Shown here piece by piece: positions 20,577 through 23,702 of a DNA stretch of 23,702 nt (within the stretch, counting starts at the first letter, position 1; every line of letters begins with the position of its first letter). The DNA lies in assembly GCA_937927675.1 (NCBI GenBank), contig CALBSG010000156.1, positions 1 through 23,702 on the forward strand, given 5' to 3'. Source of the stretch: an uncultured Paracoccaceae bacterium (GTDB lineage: Bacteria; Pseudomonadota; Alphaproteobacteria; Rhodobacterales; Rhodobacteraceae). Under the pieces are notes generated by a model, which was given only the letters and a program-made list of their open reading frames with translations, was not told the DNA's origin and did no database searches. Made by a program: the position numbers and the translations under genes.

Positions 20577-22703
20577 TTAGCCGCGGGCGGCGCGGATCAG
20601 ACCCAGAATGTTCTTGGCAGCCTCTGGAATGTTGGTGCCGGGGCCGAAGATCGCCTTGACCCCCGCAGACATCAGGAAATCGTAGTCCTGCTGCGGGATC
20701 ACGCCGCCACAGATCACCAGAATATCGCCCGCCCCCTTGGCTTTCAGCGCCTCGATCAGTTTCGGGGCAAGGGTTTTGTGACCCGCGGCTTGCGACGAGA
20801 TGCCGATCACATGCACATCATTGTCGATGGCATCCTGTGCCGCCTCTTCCGGGGTCTGGAACAAGGGGCCAACATCAACGTCAAAACCGATATCGGCAAA
20901 GGCGGTGGCGATGACCTTGGCACCGCGATCATGGCCGTCTTGGCCCATCTTGACCACCAACATCCGTGGGCGGCGGCCCTCTTCCTCGGCAAAGGCTTCA
21001 ACGTCCTTCTGGATCGCCTCGAACCCGGCGTCGCCCTCATAGGCGGCACCATAGACGCCCGCCAAAGTTTTCACTTCCGCACGGTGGCGGCCAAAGACCT
21101 TTTCCATGGCGTCTGAAATCTCCCCAACGGAGGCCCGCGCGCGGGCAGCATCGACTGCGGCAGCCAACAGATTACCGCCCTTCTCGGCGCGGGCCGTCAA
21201 CTCTGCCAACGCCGCCTTGACCTGCGCCTCATCACGGGCGGCGCGGGTGGCTTTCAGTCGCGCGATCTGTGCCTCGCGCACCTTCATGTTGTCGATATCT
21301 AGAATGTCGATCGGGTCTTGCTTGCCCAGTTTGTATTTGTTGACCCCGACGATCACCTCGTCCCCCCGGTCAATCGCGGCCTGCCGTTTGGCCGCAGACT
21401 CTTCGATCCGCAGCTTGGGCATGCCCGAGGCAACCGCCTTGGTCATCCCGCCCATCGCCTCGACCTCTTCGATCAAAGCCCAGGCCTTTTCGGCCAGCTC
21501 ATGGGTCAGGCTTTCGACATAGTACGATCCGGCCAAAGGATCGACGACATGGGTGATGCCGGTTTCCTCTTGCAAGATCAGCTGGGTATTGCGCGCAATG
21601 CGGGCCGAGAATTCGGTCGGCAGCGCAATCGCCTCGTCCAGCGCATTGGTGTGCAAGGATTGCGTACCGCCAAGGGCTGCTGCCATCGCCTCATAGGCGG
21701 TGCGGATGACGTTGTTGTAGGGGTCTTGCTCTTGCAAGCTGACGCCGGACGTCTGGCAATGGGTGCGCAGCATCAGGCTGCCGGTTTTTTGCGGCTTGAA
21801 CTCTTGCATGATGCGCGTCCACAGCATCCGTGCGGCGCGCAGTTTCGCCGCCTCCATGAAGAAATTCATGCCGATGGCGAAGAAGAAGCTGAGACGCCCG
21901 GCGAAATCATCGACATTCATGCCGCGCGCAATCGCAGCGCGGACATATTCGCGACCATCGGCAAGGGTGAAGGCGAGCTCCTGCACAAGGTTCGCGCCGG
22001 CCTCTTGCATGTGATAACCCGAGATCGAAATCGAGTTGAACTTCGGCATCTCGGCAGAGGTGTATTCGATGATATCCGCAATGATCCGCATCGAGGGTTC
22101 GGGCGGATAGATATAGGTGTTGCGGACCATGAATTCCTTCAGAATGTCATTCTGAATGGTGCCAGACAGATCGGCGCGCGAAACGCCCTGCTCCTCGCCC
22201 GTGACGATGAAATTGGCGAGGATCGGGATCACCGCGCCGTTCATCGTCATGGAAACCGAGACTTTTTCCAACGGGATGCCGTCGAACAAGATCTTCATAT
22301 CCTCGACGGAATCGATCGCGACGCCCGCCTTGCCGACATCGCCCACCACGCGCGGGTGATCGCTGTCATAGCCGCGGTGCGTGGCCAGATCGAAGGCGAC
22401 CGAGACGCCCTGTTGGCCCGCAGCCAGCGCCTTGCGATAAAAGGCGTTGCTCTCCTCGGCGGTCGAGAAGCCGGCATATTGCCGGATCGTCCAAGGGCGG
22501 CCCGCATACATCGTGGCCCGAACGCCGCGGGTGAAAGGGGCAATACCCGGCATTTCGCCCATCTGCGGCAGATGCGCGGTGTCTTCCGCGGTGTAAAGCG
22601 GCTTGACCGCGATACCTTCCAGCGTCTGCCACGTCAGGCCGGACAGCGGCTTGTCGCGGAGTTCCTTGGCGGCGGTCTTTTCCCAATCGGCGCGGGTGGG
22701 CAT
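20577..22703 (-). CDS. scpA: Methylmalonyl-CoA mutase (B12-dependent, single-chain type)
   Basis: 708 residues, the full length of the homodimeric mutase. The N-terminal catalytic barrel carries the YAGRPWTIRQYAGFS substrate-tunnel motif (66-80). The C-terminal cobalamin-binding domain has DGHDRG (589-594), giving the DxHxxG base-off/His-on signature with His591. The ATG at 22703 has a TAGGA ribosome site about 7 nt upstream. It isomerises (R)-methylmalonyl-CoA to succinyl-CoA in the cytosol. The neighbouring pccA supplies the upstream step, so the two make a propionyl-CoA assimilation unit; in relatives this also serves the ethylmalonyl-CoA pathway. The sequence fits methylmalonyl-CoA rather than ethylmalonyl-CoA mutase, judged from the TIRQYAGFS motif alone. 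Confidence 0.93.
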   Translation of the reverse strand: MPTRADWEKTAAKELRDKPLSGLTWQTLEGIAVKPLYTAEDTAHLPQMGEMPGIAPFTRGVRATMYAGRPWTIRQYAGFSTAEESNAFYRKALAAGQQGVSVAFDLATHRGYDSDHPRVVGDVGKAGVAIDSVEDMKILFDGIPLEKVSVSMTMNGAVIPILANFIVTGEEQGVSRADLSGTIQNDILKEFMVRNTYIYPPEPSMRIIADIIEYTSAEMPKFNSISISGYHMQEAGANLVQELAFTLADGREYVRAAIARGMNVDDFAGRLSFFFAIGMNFFMEAAKLRAARMLWTRIMQEFKPQKTGSLMLRTHCQTSGVSLQEQDPYNNVIRTAYEAMAAALGGTQSLHTNALDEAIALPTEFSARIARNTQLILQEETGITHVVDPLAGSYYVESLTHELAEKAWALIEEVEAMGGMTKAVASGMPKLRIEESAAKRQAAIDRGDEVIVGVNKYKLGKQDPIDILDIDNMKVREAQIARLKATRAARDEAQVKAALAELTARAEKGGNLLAAAVDAARARASVGEISDAMEKVFGRHRAEVKTLAGVYGAAYEGDAGFEAIQKDVEAFAEEEGRRPRMLVVKMGQDGHDRGAKVIATAFADIGFDVDVGPLFQTPEEAAQDAIDNDVHVIGISSQAAGHKTLAPKLIEALKAKGAGDILVICGGVIPQQDYDFLMSAGVKAIFGPGTNIPEAAKNILGLIRAARG

Positions 22704-22757
22704 GATATGGTCCTACGTTTGGTTCTGGCGGCAGGCCCCGAGGTTTGGCACCCCGGA

Positions 22758-22785
22758 CCCCGCAGGATATTTAGGCCACCGAGAA
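22758..22785. repeat. Possible REP-like motif in the pccA-mutase spacer
   Basis: CCCCGCAGGATATTT (22758-22772) followed by a purine-rich tail (GCCACCGAGAAGG). It resembles the head of the inverted repeat near 7013 (CCCCCGAGAGTATTT then a purine-rich tail) and motifs I recall from Rhodobacterales intergenic regions. The 88-nt spacer (22704-22791) has no gene. Two copies are not enough to prove a family. Confidence 0.35.
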
Positions 22786-22791
22786 GGCGGC

Positions 22792-23702
22792 TTATTCGAA
22801 TTCCACGATCACATCGTCGACCTTCAGGCTGGCGCCTGCGGCGGCCTTGACGGCTTTGACGACGCCCTTCTTTTCGGCCTTGAGGATGTTTTCCATCTTC
22901 ATCGCCTCCACCGTGGCCAGCGCCTGACCTTCCTGCACCTCGTCGCCAACCTCGACCATGATCTTGGTCACAAGGCCCGGCATTGGGCACAGAAGGTATT
23001 TCGACGTATCGGGCGGCAGTTTTTCCAGCATCAGCTTGGCCAGTTCTGCCTGACGCGGCGTACGGACATGCACCTTGAGGTCTGCCCCACGCAGCCGCAG
23101 ACGGAAACCGCCCGAGATCTTGCCAACCTTCATCACCAAAGGCTTGCCATCGACCATCAGGCGCGCAAGCGGCTGGCCCGGCGTCCAATCCGATGTGACG
23201 CGGCGGGTGCTGCCATCTGCAAAGGTCACGCTGGAGCCTTGTGCATCGGCGGCGATTTTCACGGCAAGGTCGACGCCTTGCAGCGTGACAACCCAATCAT
23301 CCCCAACGCGGCGTTCGTGATTGTCGAGCGTACCGGAAATCTTGGTGCGGCGGATTTCGGCAACCCGGTTCATCGCGGCGGCAGAGGCCGCCACACGGGC
23401 AAGGGTTTCCTCGTCCAAGACCGCGCCGTTAAAGCCATCGGGATATTCTTCGGCGATAAAGGCCGTGGTGATATTCCCGCTGTTGAAGCGCGGATGATCC
23501 ATCACGGCCGAGCAGAAGGGCAGGTTATGGCCGATGCCTTCGACCTCGAACGTATCCAGCGCCAACCGCATTTCTTCGATGGCTTCGGCGCGCGACGGGC
23601 CCCAAGTGCAAAGCTTGGCGATCATCGGGTCGTAGAACATCGAAATTTCGCCGCCTTCATAGACGCCGGTGTCGTTGCGCACGATGCCGCCACCCAGTGT
23701 GG
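22792..23702 (-). CDS. pccA: Propionyl-CoA carboxylase alpha (biotin) subunit, C-terminal part
   Basis: Partial: 302 codons visible (22792-23700), with the 5' end outside the window; in-frame GTG/ATG codons near 23682 are not the true start. The visible part holds the end of the biotin-carboxylase domain (GGEISMFYDPMIAKL), the BT linker domain that contacts the beta subunit (~residues 120-220 of the fragment), and the biotinyl domain. The biotin lysine lies in VEAMKMENI, 34 residues before the C-terminus, at the normal place. PccA carboxylates biotin with ATP and bicarbonate, and the beta subunit passes CO2 to propionyl-CoA. It is upstream of the mutase on the same strand with an 88-nt spacer. 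Confidence 0.94.
   Translation of the reverse strand, partial: TLGGGIVRNDTGVYEGGEISMFYDPMIAKLCTWGPSRAEAIEEMRLALDTFEVEGIGHNLPFCSAVMDHPRFNSGNITTAFIAEEYPDGFNGAVLDEETLARVAASAAAMNRVAEIRRTKISGTLDNHERRVGDDWVVTLQGVDLAVKIAADAQGSSVTFADGSTRRVTSDWTPGQPLARLMVDGKPLVMKVGKISGGFRLRLRGADLKVHVRTPRQAELAKLMLEKLPPDTSKYLLCPMPGLVTKIMVEVGDEVQEGQALATVEAMKMENILKAEKKGVVKAVKAAAGASLKVDDVIVEFE

Noticed and set aside
21318..22850. Long open frame (510 codons) on the plus strand across the mutase gene
   Set aside because: Antisense to a full-length, motif-complete methylmalonyl-CoA mutase. The composition is Arg/Asp/His-rich with no domain.
1..23702. CRISPR arrays, tRNA/rRNA genes, insertion sequences, prophage or integrase, toxin-antitoxin or defence genes
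   Set aside because: No spaced direct repeats, cloverleaf-like segments, transposase motifs or terminal inverted repeats were seen. Every major frame belongs to a chromosomal housekeeping or conserved family.

Overview
The window is about 23.7 kb of high-GC DNA (roughly 60-65% by eye) that reads as the chromosome of a Rhodobacterales (Rhodobacteraceae/Paracoccaceae) alphaproteobacterium. The basis is gene content and order: a Tad/Flp pilus locus tail, GcrA, HdaA next to Ppk1, and adjacent propionyl-CoA carboxylase and methylmalonyl-CoA mutase genes. Coding density is very high. I see no tRNA, rRNA, CRISPR array, transposase, prophage or other sign of recent transfer, and no gene-free stretch over about 200 bases. 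Bases 1-51 are not genomic: they are a TruSeq-type Illumina P5/read-1 adapter with its index, so the window starts at an untrimmed contig end.

Layout. (1) 52-3608, plus strand: end of the Tad locus, with the tail of tadC, two TPR lipoproteins, an A24 prepilin peptidase and a conserved AAA-type ATPase of unknown role. (2) 3643-5561, minus strand: mgtE (Mg2+ channel/transporter) overlapping a 5-formyltetrahydrofolate cyclo-ligase gene by 4 nt. (3) 5680-6963, plus: guanine deaminase, divergent from mgtE across a spacer with a perfect 8+8 bp palindrome. (4) 6964-8264: a minus-strand intrinsic terminator, a long imperfect inverted repeat, a small RraB-like gene (minus), and gcrA (plus) with its own promoter and terminator. 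(5) 8331-10313, minus: AsmA-family protein. (6) 10510-12266, plus: a PerM/AI-2E-type permease overlapping hdaA. (7) 12271-17137, plus: ppk1-ppx-VOC protein-GNAT acetyltransferase, tightly packed, behind two tandem near-identical operator-like elements. (8) 17169-20525, plus: TerB/J-domain protein overlapping an endonuclease/exonuclease/phosphatase-family protein, a small secreted protein with an internal repeat, and nhaA. (9) 20577-23702, minus: methylmalonyl-CoA mutase and the C-terminal part of pccA, convergent with nhaA.

How the genes fit together: region 1 builds the Flp pilus. Ppk and Ppx make and degrade polyphosphate. PccA and the mutase take propionyl-CoA through methylmalonyl-CoA to succinyl-CoA. 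HdaA and GcrA are cell-cycle and replication regulators.

Most of the window is ordinary core genome and I do not see a clear novel multi-gene system. The points most worth a second look are the paired operator/Pho-box-like elements before ppk; three promoters whose -10 element sits 6 nt before an ATG with no Shine-Dalgarno sequence, suggesting leaderless mRNAs; the uncharacterised Tad-linked ATPase; the translationally coupled TerB/J plus phosphohydrolase pair; and intergenic repeat-like elements.
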